DNA from: an uncultured Campylobacter sp.
GTDB lineage: Bacteria; Campylobacterota; Campylobacteria; Campylobacterales; Campylobacteraceae
Length of the DNA stretch: 14,468 bases
Assembly (NCBI GenBank): GCA_938036585.1
Contig: CALHQN010000320.1
Location: 1 to 14,468, forward strand
Direction of reading: 5' to 3'
Position numbers and translations under genes: made by a program. The notes beneath the pieces are model-generated. The model searched no databases. It saw nothing but the letters and a program-made list of their open reading frames with translations, and was not told where the DNA came from. This document shows positions 13,739-14,468 of the stretch, one piece after another; position 1 is the first letter of the stretch; each line of letters opens with the position of its first letter.

Positions 13739-14419
13739 ATGGATTTACGAGAAGATATGCTTAAGCAGCTTCGAGCGTTAAGCGAGGAGAAGCTGGCGCA
13801 ATTTTCAAAGCGCCTGATACCCGCGCCGCAGATTTTGGGCGTGCGCACTCCCGCACTGCGCGCACTTGCTCGCAAAAGCTTCGCCGCTTTGGGCGGAGCG
13901 GACGAGGCGCGGCGCGAGCTGCAAAATTACGAGCCCATTTTTCACGAGGAGTTCGTGCTAAAAGGCTTTTTTATAATGCTTTTGAAGCAGGATGAGACGA
14001 AATTTGCGCTTGCGAGTAGTTTTATCAAAACGATGCCTAATTGGGCGGTTTGCGATATGTTCGCTCCGAAATTCAGAGACGCCGCTTTCGTGGACGCGCT
14101 GCTAAAGCAGGCTAAAAACGGCGCGGACGAGTTTGAGAGGCGATTTTTCTACGTTTATTTTATGCAAAATATGAGCGCGATCTCGCCTGAGGAATTTTTT
14201 GAAATTTGCGCCGCCGAAAGCGACGAACGGTATTACGTGCAGATGGGCGCGGCGTGGGCGATAGCGGAGATGTTTATCAAGCAGCGCGAGATCACGCTTG
14301 CGTTTTTGGAGAGCAAGCGGGCGGTTAAATTTATCCAAAACAAGGCGATATCGAAGATCCGCGATAGCTTTCGCGTAAGCAAAGCCGAAAAAGATGCGCT
14401 TTTGAAATATAAAATTTAG
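13739..14419 (+). CDS. AlkD-type DNA alkylation repair protein
   Basis: A 226-residue all-helical protein of the HEAT-like-repeat DNA alkylation repair family (AlkD, about 237 residues in Bacillus cereus). These DNA glycosylases remove alkylated bases such as 3- and 7-alkylpurines. Visible signatures are RLIPAPQILGVRTPALRALARK, FHEEFVLKGFFIMLLK, NWAVCDMF, YYVQMGAAWAIAEMF and the C-terminal FIQNKAISKIRDSFRVS. Trp102 and Asp106 match the spacing of the B. cereus catalytic Trp109 and Asp113, and Trp173 may be the second aromatic (Trp187 there), so the active site appears complete. aaagga at 13728-13733 lies five bases before the ATG. The gene stands alone after murF with a possible promoter of its own and ends 49 bases before the window edge. 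Confidence 0.9.
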   Translation: MDLREDMLKQLRALSEEKLAQFSKRLIPAPQILGVRTPALRALARKSFAALGGADEARRELQNYEPIFHEEFVLKGFFIMLLKQDETKFALASSFIKTMPNWAVCDMFAPKFRDAAFVDALLKQAKNGADEFERRFFYVYFMQNMSAISPEEFFEICAAESDERYYVQMGAAWAIAEMFIKQREITLAFLESKRAVKFIQNKAISKIRDSFRVSKAEKDALLKYKI

Positions 14420-14468
14420 CCGCGGCGGAAAGTGGCGGAGGTGAGATGAGCTAATTTTAACCGCTCGA

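Overview
The window reads as chromosomal DNA of a Campylobacter-type epsilonproteobacterium (Campylobacterota). The best evidence is gene content and order: murJ-cysS, an Mla-type operon with a STAS-MlaE fusion, and ruvA-ddl-small antitoxin-fold protein-hydrolase-murF all resemble arrangements I recall from Campylobacter and Helicobacter. GC-rich codons alternate with a striking excess of AAATTT and TAAAATTTTA words, in genes and especially between them. That suggests one of the higher-GC oral species (C. gracilis, C. showae or C. rectus type), but the species is a guess. I see no rRNA, tRNA, CRISPR array, phage genes or insertion sequence.

Layout. Positions 2-100 hold the last residues of a probable outer-membrane beta-barrel protein. 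Positions 101-932 have no gene I can defend, but contain several inverted repeats. On the minus strand, murJ (lipid II flippase) overlaps cysS (cysteinyl-tRNA synthetase). A short divergent promoter region separates murJ from a long plus-strand run: STAS-mlaE, mlaF, a CbrC-family zinc-ribbon protein, mlaD, an auxiliary lipoprotein, ruvA, ddl, a Phd/YefM-fold small protein and an alpha/beta hydrolase. An 817-bp gene-free, repeat-rich gap follows, then an unusual membrane-anchored murF, and finally an AlkD-type DNA alkylation repair gene.

How the genes fit together. Most of the window concerns the cell envelope. MurJ, Ddl and MurF act in peptidoglycan precursor synthesis and flipping. MlaE, MlaF, MlaD and the lipoprotein form an inner-membrane phospholipid-transport complex. 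The left-edge protein is probably an outer-membrane barrel, and the CbrC relative belongs to a family linked with colicin tolerance. RuvA and the alkylation repair protein are DNA-repair genes carried alongside. Translational coupling is tight: ATGA overlaps at mlaE/mlaF, mlaD/lipoprotein and lipoprotein/ruvA, and an 11-bp overlap at antitoxin-fold/hydrolase.

Most worth a second look are the toxin-less Phd-fold/hydrolase pair between ddl and murF, and the CbrC gene inside the mla operon, which lacks a normal start codon. The MurF with a membrane N-terminus and a 65-residue hydrophilic insertion, and the family of perfect AT-rich palindromes and tandem repeats in the intergenic DNA, also merit checking.
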